From: an uncultured Muribaculaceae bacterium
Lineage (GTDB): Bacteria > Bacteroidota > Bacteroidia > Bacteroidales > Muribaculaceae
Reading direction: 5' to 3'
Length of the DNA stretch: 27,350 nucleotides
Assembly (NCBI GenBank): GCA_934590135.1
Contig: CAKTOT010000022.1
Coordinates: 1-27,350 of the forward strand
Part shown: piece by piece, positions 6,583 to 15,142 of the stretch
How positions within the stretch are numbered: position 1 is the first letter of the stretch
Layout of the letters: every line of letters begins with the position of its first letter
Translations under genes and position numbers: made by a program
Notes under the pieces: model-generated
What the model saw: only the letters and a program-made list of their open reading frames with translations
What the model was told of the DNA's origin: nothing
Databases searched by the model: none

Positions 6583-7377
6583 TCAGACAGATACTACTCC
6601 CGGAATATGCGGATACGGGTCATAACCTTCAAGACGGAAGTCGTCATAATCGAAGGCAAAAATATCCTTGACATCGGGATTAAGAACCATACGCGGCAGC
6701 GGACGCGGGCTTCGCGTCAACTGGAGTTTAACCTGCTCGAAATGATTATGATAGACGTGCGCATCTCCAAGCGTATGCACAAATTCGCCGGCCTTCAGCC
6801 CGGTAACCTGAGCCATCATCATCAGCAGCAATGCGTACGAGGCGATATTGAAAGGCACACCCAAGAAGGTGTCGGCACTGCGCTGGTACAGCTGCAGACT
6901 CAGACGTCCGTTTGCTACATAAAACTGGAACAATGCGTGGCATGGCGGAAGCGCCATAGTATCTATATCCGCCACATTCCACGCGCTGACAATGATACGT
7001 CGGCTCTCGGGATTGTTGCGAATAGTATTCACCGCATTTGATATTTGGTCAATAGCTCCGCCCTTGCCGTCAGGCCACGAGCGCCACTGATAGCCGTAGA
7101 CATGGCCGAGGTCGCCGTTGGCATCCGCCCATTCGTTCCAAATGCGTACGCCGTGTTCCTGCAAGTAATGCACATTGGTATCACCGCGCAAAAACCACAG
7201 TAATTCGTATATTATCGATTTGAGGTGCAATTTCTTGGTGGTAAGTAGCGGGAAGCCGTCTGCAAGATCAAAACGCATCTGATGTCCAAACACCGAGCGC
7301 GTGCCCGTACCCGTACGGTCGCCGCGGTCAACACCGTCGCGCATAATCCTGTCCAGCAGTTCTAAGTATTGTTTCAT
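6583..7377 (-). CDS. thyA: Thymidylate synthase
   Basis: A 264-residue ThyA, the same length as the E. coli enzyme, aligning with it almost without gaps. It methylates dUMP to dTMP using methylene-tetrahydrofolate. Seen are 'DRTGTGT' (phosphate-binding Arg region), 'ELLWFLRGDTN', 'SRRIIVSAWN', the catalytic Cys146 in 'LPPCHALFQFYV', 'QRSADTFLGVPFN' and 'HVYHNHFEQ' with the nucleotide-binding His/Tyr. It ends 4 nt before folA, forming a two-gene folate/thymidylate unit. A TAAATTTG box just upstream (7410-7403) suggests its own promoter. Confidence 0.97.
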   Translation of the reverse strand: MKQYLELLDRIMRDGVDRGDRTGTGTRSVFGHQMRFDLADGFPLLTTKKLHLKSIIYELLWFLRGDTNVHYLQEHGVRIWNEWADANGDLGHVYGYQWRSWPDGKGGAIDQISNAVNTIRNNPESRRIIVSAWNVADIDTMALPPCHALFQFYVANGRLSLQLYQRSADTFLGVPFNIASYALLLMMMAQVTGLKAGEFVHTLGDAHVYHNHFEQVKLQLTRSPRPLPRMVLNPDVKDIFAFDYDDFRLEGYDPYPHIPGVVSV

Positions 7378-7402
7378 TGGGTGTATTGATTGCTTTTCTA
7401 TG

Positions 7403-7410
7403 CAAATTTA
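7403..7410 (-). promoter_or_regulatory. Candidate -7 box for thyA-folA
   Basis: TAAATTTG on the - strand matches TAnnTTTG exactly and lies 25 nt before the thyA ATG. No good TTTG is found ~20 nt upstream (only ACGT/TTAG), so only half the promoter is supported. A small palindrome CGCAA-TTT-TTGCG sits just upstream at 7411-7423. Confidence 0.45.
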
Positions 7411-7469
7411 CGCAATTTTTGCGAGAACTAACGTGCGATACGATATGTACGTCACGAACACGCACGACG

Positions 7470-9626
7470 TCACTTGCCCCTGCGCAATACTATACACGTA
7501 CGTGCAGGCAGATACAGTTTGACCCATTCGACTCCGGCAGGCGCATACAGTTCATCGTGCAGTGTCAGATGATCTGTTCCGGCCGTTACATTGTCATAGC
7601 CGCCGAAACAAGCCTCATCGGAGCTGAGAATAGTATGATATTTGCCGGCCGGAGCCAAGATACCATAGCCGTCAAACGATTGCGTAGGACTGAAATTGAA
7701 CACAAAAGCCAAGTCGCCGCGCATAAAAGCCAGTACCTGATCATCGTCTTTCTCCCAAAGCTTGCGCACGGGCAAAGCCTGGAAGTTGTAGGTGCCGCCT
7801 ACAAGGTGAATGATTGCATTATCCCAATTGTTGAGCAGGTGGTATTTCAATTCGGGATTGTCAACGAGACTCCATTGGCGACGGGCATATTTGTAGCTCC
7901 AGCCATTGCCTTCTCGGGGGAAGTCGATCCATTCGGGGTGGCCAAACTCGTTGCCCATAAAATTAAGGTAACCGCCGTTGATAGTGGCCAACGTCACAAG
8001 ACGTATCATCTTGTGAAGTGCGATACCGCGTGCAACGGTCGCATCGTCATCACCCATCATCATATGCCAATACATATGGTCATCTATCAGCCGAAATATC
8101 ACTGTTTTATCCCCCACAAGGGCTTGGTCGTGACTCTCGACATAGGATATGGTCTTTTCGTCGGCTCGACGATTGGTCAATTCCCAGAATATGCTCGTAG
8201 GCTTCCAATCCTCGTCCTTGCGCTCTTTGAGTGTCTTAATCCAGTAGTCGGGTATGCCCATAGCCATGCGGTAGTCAAAACCCATACCGCCGTCGCAGAA
8301 GGGCAAGGCCAACCCCGGCATTCCACTCATTTCTTCCGCGATAGTGATAGCGTGATGGTTGACACTATGTATCAATTTATTAGCCAGTGTCAGATAAGTA
8401 ATGGCATTGGTATCCTCGCCGCCATCGTAATAGTCGCCATAGCCGCCGAAAGCTTGTCCGAGGCCATGATTATAATACAGCATCGAGGTCACACCATCAA
8501 AGCGGAAGCCGTCAAAATGATACTCTTCAAGCCAAAACTTGCAGTTGCTCAGCAAAAAGTGCATCACCTCGTCTTTGCCGTAATCGAAACACAGCGAATC
8601 CCAAGCCGGATGCTCGCGGCGCCCGTCGCCATAGAAATACAGATCATACGACCCGTCAAGGCGTCCCAGACCTTCAGCCTCATTCTTCACCGCATGACTA
8701 TGCACGATGTCCATAATCACCGCTATACCTTTGCTATGGGCCGCATCAATAAGGCTTTTGAGGTCCTCGGGCGTGCCGAAACGGCTTGATGCCGCAAAAA
8801 AGCTGCTGACATGGTAGCCGAAAGAGCCGTAGTACGGATGCTCCTGTATTGCCATAATCTGTATGGCATTGTACCCGTCTTCGACTATACGCGGCAGCAC
8901 ATTGTCGCGAAACTCGGCATACGTGCCCAAGCCCTCGCGGTCCTGCGCCATACCGATATGACACTCATAAATCAGTAGCGGCCGAACATCCGGTACAAAG
9001 CCCGCATCATGCCATATATACGCCTGTTCCGGAGCCCAAACCTGAGCGGCGAACAACTTGGTGTCCGCATCCTGTCGTACACGCGTAGCATACGCCGGAA
9101 TACGCTCACCCTCACCGCCGTTCCATTGGACAAACATCTTGTAAAGATCACCATGCTTCATCGCACCGGCATCAAACACGCCCTCCCAGACGCCGCCCTC
9201 AAGGCGCGTCAGCGCATACTGCGGCAGTCGTTGCCAGTCGCTGAAATCACCTTCGAGAGTGATAGCCGTTGCATTAGGCGCCCATTCGCGAAAGCACCAG
9301 CGTCCGTCATCCAGCCGGTGAAGACCGAAATACTCGTGAGCATTGGCAAAATCCACCAACGTCTTAGCGCTACCCGAGGTCAATCGTTTTTCGGCACGTA
9401 TAGCATCCTGATGACGTCCCTCAATAGCCGCCGCATACGGCTCCAGCCACGCATCATTACGTATTATCGCCAGCGGCTTAGCCCCATGCCCGCCCTTAGC
9501 GGCAGGCTTGGCCGCACGTCCTTCGAACTTACTCGTTTTTGTCAAGGTGCATATCTTTGTCGTACGGGCTGTTTTGCCTGACGCTGCTTTTGTCTTTTTT
9601 GCGGATGTCTTTGCCTTTGTGCTCAT
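7470..9626 (-). CDS. glgB: 1,4-alpha-glucan branching enzyme (GH13_8 type)
   Basis: A 718-residue enzyme that makes alpha-1,6 branches in glycogen. Domain order: a basic Lys/Ala/Thr-rich tail (1-~50); an N-terminal segment 'DAWLEPY..AIEGRH' (57-71); a CBM48-like domain (~105-195); a GH13 catalytic barrel (~215-560); an all-beta C-terminal domain. Catalytic residues visible are Asp377 in 'FDGFRFDGVTSM', the acid in 'IAEEMSG' (431-432) and Asp500 in 'YVESHDQ'. 'SMLYYNHGLGQAF' and the overall pattern resemble eukaryotic GBE1/SBE more than E. coli GlgB, as in subfamily GH13_8. The extra N-terminal tail of ~45 residues is not part of the usual enzyme; no internal Met offers a shorter start. The gene is 92 nt upstream of thyA on the same strand, with no strong terminator seen between them. 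Confidence 0.95.
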   Translation of the reverse strand: MSTKAKTSAKKTKAASGKTARTTKICTLTKTSKFEGRAAKPAAKGGHGAKPLAIIRNDAWLEPYAAAIEGRHQDAIRAEKRLTSGSAKTLVDFANAHEYFGLHRLDDGRWCFREWAPNATAITLEGDFSDWQRLPQYALTRLEGGVWEGVFDAGAMKHGDLYKMFVQWNGGEGERIPAYATRVRQDADTKLFAAQVWAPEQAYIWHDAGFVPDVRPLLIYECHIGMAQDREGLGTYAEFRDNVLPRIVEDGYNAIQIMAIQEHPYYGSFGYHVSSFFAASSRFGTPEDLKSLIDAAHSKGIAVIMDIVHSHAVKNEAEGLGRLDGSYDLYFYGDGRREHPAWDSLCFDYGKDEVMHFLLSNCKFWLEEYHFDGFRFDGVTSMLYYNHGLGQAFGGYGDYYDGGEDTNAITYLTLANKLIHSVNHHAITIAEEMSGMPGLALPFCDGGMGFDYRMAMGIPDYWIKTLKERKDEDWKPTSIFWELTNRRADEKTISYVESHDQALVGDKTVIFRLIDDHMYWHMMMGDDDATVARGIALHKMIRLVTLATINGGYLNFMGNEFGHPEWIDFPREGNGWSYKYARRQWSLVDNPELKYHLLNNWDNAIIHLVGGTYNFQALPVRKLWEKDDDQVLAFMRGDLAFVFNFSPTQSFDGYGILAPAGKYHTILSSDEACFGGYDNVTAGTDHLTLHDELYAPAGVEWVKLYLPARTCIVLRRGK

Positions 9627-9728
9627 ATAGTGAATATGCTTCTATGCTTAATTTAAGTATGATAATTGTGTGCCTATTATTCTATCTCGGTATGGTGGCC
9701 GCTTTCCGCCACAATACTATATACGGGG

Positions 9729-10130
9729 TTAGCGGTCAAGGTCTTCTCGGACTTTGTCCATCTCTTCGTAGAGATCGGATGTGAGCTTGTCTATGGTATG
9801 CTCCAATTCGGCGATTCTGTCCTTGTGCTTGCGGTATACGGCGGCGTTGACGTAGTCCGATGCACGGCTGCCGGCACGCGCCGCACGCCTGCCTACGCGC
9901 GAAGCACGGTCTTCAAGCATATCTTTGCGGACGTTACTGATATCAGACTCAAGTTTGGATATTTCGCGTTGTAAGGCGTCTTCATACCATCCGAGTGCGA
10001 CCTCAGTCTGCTCGGCGTCGAGTACATCGGCTTCATCGATACGGGCTATTTCTTTGGGCTCGTAGTTGCTGCCGCATGCGGCCATGATAAGCGCGAGGGC
10101 GGCGGATATTATCAGTGTATGCGTTCTCAT
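9729..10130 (-). CDS. Small coiled-coil lipoprotein, unknown function
   Basis: A 133-residue protein with a lipoprotein signal peptide: basic start, hydrophobic core, and a lipobox-like MAAC with the modifiable Cys at residue 19, followed by GSN. The rest is highly charged and helical, with two likely coiled-coil parts (about 40-70 'EDALQREISKLESDISNV' and 100-131 'RIAELEHTIDKLTSDLYEEM') separated by an Arg/Ala-rich linker. It should be anchored in the envelope; the function is unknown. It follows the DUF721 gene by 58 nt on the same strand and is probably the last gene of that operon. Confidence 0.75.
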   Translation of the reverse strand: MRTHTLIISAALALIMAACGSNYEPKEIARIDEADVLDAEQTEVALGWYEDALQREISKLESDISNVRKDMLEDRASRVGRRAARAGSRASDYVNAAVYRKHKDRIAELEHTIDKLTSDLYEEMDKVREDLDR

Positions 10131-10188
10131 TTCTCTAATGTTTCGCTGCCGTTGTGGCAGGCTTTGTCTTAGGCATTTTGTTGGTCGG

Positions 10189-10479
10189 TCAATGTATCAC
10201 GAGCTTGGATATGACGTTTTTCCCAACCAGCTGATTGAGATGACTTACGATGCGTTCTTTGCTGAAGGAGAGTTCGTTTTTCAGCGAAGCCGAGGCGACA
10301 ACTACATGTAGTTCGTCTTGCTGTATCCATCGGCGGACTGTGTAGCGGTTGACGGTCGGACCGACAACTTCGCCCCATAGGTATGAGGCACGTGCCCGCT
10401 CGTAGCTTTCGTCGGCTCCGGCTGCCGTAATTGCCTGACGGATAATATCTCCAACCTGTAATGGCTCGTGGCGTTTCAT
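10189..10479 (-). CDS. DUF721 (DciA-like) protein
   Basis: A 96-residue DUF721 protein starting MKRHEPLQVGDII. The features 'YLWGEVVGPTVNRYT', 'DELHVVVASASLKNELSFSKERIVSHLN' and a C-terminal hydrophobic strand match the DUF721 pattern (W..VVG..I...T, L.V...S..L..EL...). Relatives of this family (DciA) help load the replicative helicase in bacteria lacking DnaC; applying this here is inference. ATG at 10479 was chosen because it overlaps the recF stop as ATGA; a longer frame back to 10524 lies inside recF and lacks family similarity. Pairing with recF fits a DNA replication/repair context. Confidence 0.85.
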   Translation of the reverse strand: MKRHEPLQVGDIIRQAITAAGADESYERARASYLWGEVVGPTVNRYTVRRWIQQDELHVVVASASLKNELSFSKERIVSHLNQLVGKNVISKLVIH

Positions 10480-11582
10480 GGTAGCCGATCGAATGTTCCG
10501 TCCTTGACGCGCCACATACGACATGGGGCATCGGCGGCGAGATGTCCGGGTATTTCGTCAAGGTGTCGGCGGTTGGTGTCGGTGATGAAAATTTGGCCGA
10601 AGTCTTCGGAGGCTACCAATGCGATGATGCGCGAGACGCGCGTGGCATCGAGTTTGTCAAAGATGTCGTCTAAGAGCAGTAGGGGCTTGAGACCGGTGCT
10701 TTCGACCAAGAAGCGGTATTGGGCCATGCGTAAGGCTATGGTAAAGGTCTTGGCTTGTCCCTGAGAGGCGGTGCGACGCAGGGGCAAATCATTGACGGTC
10801 ACGTCTATATCATCGCGATGTATTCCGATTGCCGTGTATCCGAGCAGTCTGTCGCGGTCGCGGTTGCGGCTCAACGCATCGGCAATACCGGTGTCCGTCG
10901 TACCATCCAATGGCCCATGATATTCCATTGTAACATTCTCGTTGTCGCCGGCAATGATGCTGTAGTAGTGATGGTGGAGTTGGGCAAGGCGTTGGATGTG
11001 GCGCCGACGCGCATCTATAATGTAGCGTGACGAGTTGTCCATACCCGCTTCGATGGTGTCGAAGAGTAGGTAATCGGTGGAGGCATCTTTGAGCATACGA
11101 TTGCGTTGTTCGAGGGCGCGATTGTAGCGTATCAGGTGCTCCAGATAGTGATTATCTGCCTGGCTTATTACCATATCGATAAAGCGACGGCGTACTTCGG
11201 CCGCTCCGGAGACGAGGCTCATATCGGATGGCGAGACAAGGACGGCGGGAAAAAGGCCTATGTGTGCGCTCAGGCGTCGATATTCCTTGCCGCCGCGTTT
11301 GAAGCTTTTGCGCCCGGGCGACAGTACTACATTGATGTCGTCTTCGGCGCCATGTCGCAGGTAGTCAGCATGCAGGTGCGCCCACGGACAGCCGCGACGT
11401 ATCAGCATATTGTCCGGAGTCCCGGCAAAGCTCTTGGTATATGATAGTACGTAGATGGCATCCAGGAGGTTGGATTTACCCATACCATTGTCGCCGAGCA
11501 TACAGTTGAGCTTATCGCAGAAGTCGAGTGAGGCTTCGGCGATATTCTTGAAATCTGTAATGCTTATGTGGCGCAGTATCAT
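10476..11582 (-). CDS. recF: DNA replication/repair protein RecF
   Basis: A 368-residue SMC-like ATPase that helps load RecA at single-strand gaps. The Walker A motif is at 30-37 (GDNGMGKS), the ABC-type signature is 'TASQGQAKT' near residue 274, and Walker B is 'LLLLDDIFDKLD' near 306-317. The length is normal for the family. Its ATG overlaps the stop of the upstream esterase (ATGA) and its own TGA overlaps the ATG of the DUF721 gene (ATGA), so the three are translationally coupled. It is not next to dnaA/dnaN as in many bacteria. Confidence 0.96.
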   Translation of the reverse strand: MILRHISITDFKNIAEASLDFCDKLNCMLGDNGMGKSNLLDAIYVLSYTKSFAGTPDNMLIRRGCPWAHLHADYLRHGAEDDINVVLSPGRKSFKRGGKEYRRLSAHIGLFPAVLVSPSDMSLVSGAAEVRRRFIDMVISQADNHYLEHLIRYNRALEQRNRMLKDASTDYLLFDTIEAGMDNSSRYIIDARRRHIQRLAQLHHHYYSIIAGDNENVTMEYHGPLDGTTDTGIADALSRNRDRDRLLGYTAIGIHRDDIDVTVNDLPLRRTASQGQAKTFTIALRMAQYRFLVESTGLKPLLLLDDIFDKLDATRVSRIIALVASEDFGQIFITDTNRRHLDEIPGHLAADAPCRMWRVKDGTFDRLP

Positions 11583-12394
11583 TTGCCAAATTGGCGGGAG
11601 AAGAATAGCAAGTGATAGAGGATGCTATTGCTCCAGTATTTGTGGTTATGGTTGCCGGGACGCGAGATGTAGTCGTGCGGAATTTTGGCTTCGAGCAATT
11701 TGTTATGCAGAGTGGCATTGACGCCGGCGAAGAAATCCTCGCTGCCGCAGTCAAAGATAATATTATTGGCTCCGGGTACCATTTGCGGCACCAGATTTAT
11801 GACGGTATGTGTCTCCCATATCTTGGCGGTGGCGGCGGTATAGGCACCGAGAGCGTCTTTCATCTTCCATCTTTCGGTGAAAGGCAAGATATTGACTCCG
11901 CCGCTGGTGCTGCCGATGTTTTTCCAAATATCGGGATGGCGTACGCCCAGCCACAATGCGCCGTGTCCACCCATACTCAATCCGGTTATGGCTCGTTTGG
12001 ATGCCTCGGGAAGGGTCGGATAGTGCTTGTCTATGTACGGCACAAGGCGCTTGGTCATAAAGGTTTCCATCTTTACCTTGGGATTGGCGGGAGCATCCCA
12101 GTACCACGAATCGCAGCCGTCCGGCATCACCATAGCCATTCCGTATTGATCGGCAAGTGTGGGTAGCTGTTTGCACGTAGTGGTCCACTGCGAATGGTCG
12201 CCGCCGTAGCCGTTGAGAAGGTATACGGTGGGTACGCGGTGTGAGGCTGAAGCGCCTTCGGGTACTATAACGGTGACCTTTATAGGTTGCGGCATTTCGG
12301 CCGTCTTAATTGTAATGGTATCTACCTTGGCGGCATTGGTTGCCAAAGCGGCAAACAAGGCCACGATGGATACAATGATTGTCCTGATTGACAT
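11579..12394 (-). CDS. Secreted alpha/beta-hydrolase, esterase D-like
   Basis: A 271-residue exported esterase of the PF00756 type. A signal peptide covers 1-~22 (hydrophobic core 'IIVSIVALFAALA', ending TNAA). The oxyanion-region 'YLLNGYGGDHSQW' (58-70) is followed by the nucleophile Ser140 in 'GLSMGG', a likely Asp220 in 'CGSEDFF' and His249 in 'PGNHNHKYW'. Family members hydrolyse short acyl or feruloyl esters or act as S-formylglutathione hydrolases; the signal peptide favours a periplasmic or outer-surface carbohydrate/acyl esterase. The exact substrate cannot be read. It overlaps recF by 4 nt (ATGA) and lies 11 nt after the kinase-like gene. Confidence 0.9.
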   Translation of the reverse strand: MSIRTIIVSIVALFAALATNAAKVDTITIKTAEMPQPIKVTVIVPEGASASHRVPTVYLLNGYGGDHSQWTTTCKQLPTLADQYGMAMVMPDGCDSWYWDAPANPKVKMETFMTKRLVPYIDKHYPTLPEASKRAITGLSMGGHGALWLGVRHPDIWKNIGSTSGGVNILPFTERWKMKDALGAYTAATAKIWETHTVINLVPQMVPGANNIIFDCGSEDFFAGVNATLHNKLLEAKIPHDYISRPGNHNHKYWSNSILYHLLFFSRQFGK

Positions 12395-12405
12395 TGACGT
12401 ATTAT

Positions 12406-13050
12406 TTATTTGATTTGTAAGCCGAAGCGGCGTTGAAGATAGACGATTGATACTTCCACCAAATCATCGATATTCATAGCGGAAGTGCTGACGGCAAGGT
12501 CATACGAGGCGGCTTCGCCCCACTGCTTGTCGCTGTAAAAATTGTAGAAGGCGGCGCGTGCTTTATCGGTCTTTTCTACTATGGCACACGCCTGTTCGTC
12601 GGTCAACTCGGGGCGACGTTCCCGAACTCGTCGGATGCAATCGTCCTTAGTGGCACTCACAAAGATACTTACTACGCGCGGATAGTCGCGAAGGATGTAG
12701 TCGGCACTTCGACCTACTATGACACAGGAGCCGCGCGAAGCGACACGACGCACAAAGTCACATTGGGCTTTGTAAAGTGTATCATCGCTTCCGCCTATGC
12801 CTCCGCAATCATAGTATGCCATAGGCCCGGCGCCTGGAAATCCGGCCAAGAATCCGCCGACAAAACTGGGCCGTTTTTCATCGCTGTCGCGGAAGAAATC
12901 GGGGCATAGGCCGGCATCACATGCGGCCTGCATCAGTAATTCTTTGTCGTAGAACTCGATGCCGAGGCGCGAGGCCAAGCGACGGCCGAGCTCGTGACCG
13001 CCGCTGCCCATCTGACGTCCTATGGTGACTACTATATCCGGAGCAACCAT
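12406..13050 (-). CDS. Cytidylate kinase-like protein
   Basis: A 214-residue P-loop protein of the cytidylate-kinase-like family (PF13189). The nucleotide loop 'GRQMGSGGHELGRRLA' spans 11-26, followed by 'LGIEFYDKELL', a mid-region Gly/Pro-rich stretch, 'GSCVIVGRSADYILRD' (the family's GR.AD motif) and 'RVRERRPELTDEQA' (a lid-like Arg-rich segment). It is cytoplasmic. Its substrate is not settled for this family, so no cmk symbol is given. It sits 18 nt after the DUF4252-like gene and 11 nt before the esterase gene, so it is co-transcribed with them. Confidence 0.88.
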   Translation of the reverse strand: MVAPDIVVTIGRQMGSGGHELGRRLASRLGIEFYDKELLMQAACDAGLCPDFFRDSDEKRPSFVGGFLAGFPGAGPMAYYDCGGIGGSDDTLYKAQCDFVRRVASRGSCVIVGRSADYILRDYPRVVSIFVSATKDDCIRRVRERRPELTDEQACAIVEKTDKARAAFYNFYSDKQWGEAASYDLAVSTSAMNIDDLVEVSIVYLQRRFGLQIK

Positions 13051-13068
13051 CTGACTAAATGACTATGG

Positions 13069-13491
13069 TTACTTGGACATTTCGCCAACGGTCTGATCTA
13101 GTGTTGCCTTGTTGCAGACACCGTCAATGATGATTACGGCATTATCCTTGATGGTTACCACCAGAATGTTGATCATGTCATCCTTGCCTGTGGGATTCTG
13201 GCATACAGCCATATATTCGCCGTTCTCACCATTAACGGATACCAGTTGGTTTTCTTCGGGGATAGTGGTGAGGTCGACCTTAATGGCATCAATTGCGGCA
13301 GCATCAAGCTGACCCATAAGTACAACGCCGTCGTTGATGCCCTCTTCCTTAAGCGAAGAACCGGCCATTGCAGTGACATCGGTGATGCCCTGGGTTGCTT
13401 TATATTTTGCCATAAACTCGGTCATTGTCATTGCGGAGGCGCTGACAAGGCTCACCAATGCCAGCATAAGAGAAAATACGATACGTTTCAT
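13069..13491 (-). CDS. Small secreted protein, DUF4252-like
   Basis: A 140-residue protein with a signal peptide (MKRIVFSLMLALVSLVSASA, cleavage near residue 20). The mature part begins 'MTEFMAKYKATQGITDV' and ends with a 'INILVVTIKDNAVIIIDGV' strand pair, the layout of DUF4252 proteins common in Bacteroidales. The assignment is from pattern memory and not certain. Function is unknown. It appears to be the first gene of the operon running through recF; a weak TAACTTTA box lies about 15 nt before the start (13513-13506) without a clear -33 partner. Confidence 0.65.
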   Translation of the reverse strand: MKRIVFSLMLALVSLVSASAMTMTEFMAKYKATQGITDVTAMAGSSLKEEGINDGVVLMGQLDAAAIDAIKVDLTTIPEENQLVSVNGENGEYMAVCQNPTGKDDMINILVVTIKDNAVIIIDGVCNKATLDQTVGEMSK

Positions 13492-13595
13492 AATCTGTTT
13501 TGTGCTTAAAGTTAGTGTGTATTGTTTTCGTATGTTATTATTACATAAAGCGTCTGTATTTTACGCCTTTGCTTATTCAGTTTCAATAATTCGGT

Positions 13596-14957
13596 TTATT
13601 GCATATCGCCGACGGTATACCCCACGTATGTGCGCGGCGTCAGCTGATGCAAACGTGCTCTAACATCCTCACTGATATCAAGGCGGTCAATGAAGTCGGC
13701 TATTGTCTGCGACGAGACAGCGTGATTGGTACGTGTCAAGGCTTTGAGCGCTTCGTAGGGATTGGGATAGCCTTCACGGCGTAGGATAGTCTGAATGCCC
13801 TCGGCCACTACACTCCACATAGCGTCAAGGTCGGCATCAATAGCCTCGCGATTCAGCAGAAGTTTGCTCAATCCTTTCTGAGTGGAAGCTATCGCTATGA
13901 GTGTGTGAGCCATAGGAACGCCGATGTTGCGAAGCACCGTACTATCAGTAAGGTCGCGCTGAAGACGTGACACCGGCAACTTGGAAGCAAGATGGGACAG
14001 CAGAGCATTGGCCACTCCGAGATTGCCTTCGCTGTTTTCATAATCTATGGGGTTTACCTTATGCGGCATTGCGGACGACCCGACTTCGCCCTCGCGTATG
14101 CGTTGCTTGAAATAGTCCATAGATATATACATCCACATATCGCGATCCAAATCAAGGATGATTGTATTGATACGTCGCAGAGCATCCATCAAAGCGGCCA
14201 TATTGTCGTAGTTGGAAATCTGAGTAGTCCATGGCTCGCGTTCTATGCCAAGTGTGTCCCGAAGAAATCCGGCAGCAAATTCTTGCCAATTTATATCGGG
14301 GAAAGCCGCCAAATGGGCATTGAAGTTGCCTGTAGCGCCGCCAAATTTGCCCGATATGGGTACAGACAACAACTGTCGTTTTTGGCTCTCGAGTCGACTT
14401 ACGTAGACAAAAATTTCTTTGCCGAGCGTAGTGGGTGATGCCGGCTGTCCATGTGTGCGCGCCAGCATGGGTAGGTCTCGCCATTCGTGCGACATACCGC
14501 GTAGATGCTTGATAAGAGCATCCAAGGCCGGCATATATACCTCGACCAGTGCTTCACGTATCAACATCGGCACCGCCGTATTGTTTATATCCTGCGAGGT
14601 GAGGCCAAAGTGTACAAATTCTTTATTGGCTTTTACGCCCATAGCGTCCATACGCTCCTTGATAAAGTATTCGACTGCCTTGACATCATGATTGGTTGTC
14701 TTTTCGATAGTCTTTACACGCGTTGCATCATCAATGGTAAAATCCCGATACAGCGAGCGCATACGCTGTTCATCCTCTTGACTCAGAGGTGCTATTTGCG
14801 GCAGTCCCAGGCGCGTCAGCGAAATAAAATACTCCACTTCCACCTTTAATCGGTAGCGTATCAATGCAAACTCTGAAAAATACTCGGCCAGTCCGGAACA
14901 TTTATCCCTATAGCGGCCGTCAATGGGCGAAATCGCAGTCAGTGTATCCAATTCCAT
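13596..14957 (-). CDS. purB: Adenylosuccinate lyase
   Basis: A 453-residue enzyme of the E. coli PurB type, used twice in purine synthesis: it splits SAICAR to AICAR and adenylosuccinate to AMP, releasing fumarate. Motifs seen: N-terminal 'ISPIDGRYRDK', 'TTNHDVKAVEYFI' (His and Lys of the active site), 'FVHFGLTSQDINNTA', 'RTHGQPASPTTLGKE' and the fumarase/lyase signature 'GSSAMPHKVNPIDYEN' with the flexible catalytic-Ser loop. The length agrees with the family. It stands alone between the alpha-operon terminator (15072-15115) and the DUF4252-like gene; no consensus promoter was found in its 114-nt leader. Confidence 0.97.
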   Translation of the reverse strand: MELDTLTAISPIDGRYRDKCSGLAEYFSEFALIRYRLKVEVEYFISLTRLGLPQIAPLSQEDEQRMRSLYRDFTIDDATRVKTIEKTTNHDVKAVEYFIKERMDAMGVKANKEFVHFGLTSQDINNTAVPMLIREALVEVYMPALDALIKHLRGMSHEWRDLPMLARTHGQPASPTTLGKEIFVYVSRLESQKRQLLSVPISGKFGGATGNFNAHLAAFPDINWQEFAAGFLRDTLGIEREPWTTQISNYDNMAALMDALRRINTIILDLDRDMWMYISMDYFKQRIREGEVGSSAMPHKVNPIDYENSEGNLGVANALLSHLASKLPVSRLQRDLTDSTVLRNIGVPMAHTLIAIASTQKGLSKLLLNREAIDADLDAMWSVVAEGIQTILRREGYPNPYEALKALTRTNHAVSSQTIADFIDRLDISEDVRARLHQLTPRTYVGYTVGDMQ

Positions 14958-15071
14958 ATATCCGTGTCTTAGACTACGAAATTACAAATAATTTATCACT
15001 TATGCCCTACCCTACGGACGATTTCACGCACTTTTTTGCAATCAAACGTGTGTAAGCTCCATTTTGCCGAA

Positions 15072-15115
15072 TAAAAAACTGCGACACGCAATACCTATCG
15101 GTATCGCATGTCGCA
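15072..15115 (-). terminator. Rho-independent terminator of the ribosomal protein operon
   Basis: On the - strand a 16-bp stem (15115-15100 with 15095-15080, two G-T wobbles, loop GATA) is followed after two bases by six T residues (15078-15073). It starts 27 nt after the rplQ stop and separates the large operon from purB. Confidence 0.93.
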
Positions 15116-15142
15116 AGTGTGTATTGATATCCGTCTATCGGA

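Noticed and set aside
7377..8789. 470-codon open frame on the + strand
   Set aside because: It lies opposite glgB, which has full catalytic motifs; the + strand translation resembles no protein family and is a product of codon bias.
9695..9712. GTGGC/GCCAC inverted repeat after the lipoprotein gene as terminator
   Set aside because: Only 5 bp, large loop and no T-run.
14977..14984. TAATTTCG on the - strand as -7 box of purB
   Set aside because: One mismatch in the conserved TTTG part and no TTTG about 20 nt upstream.
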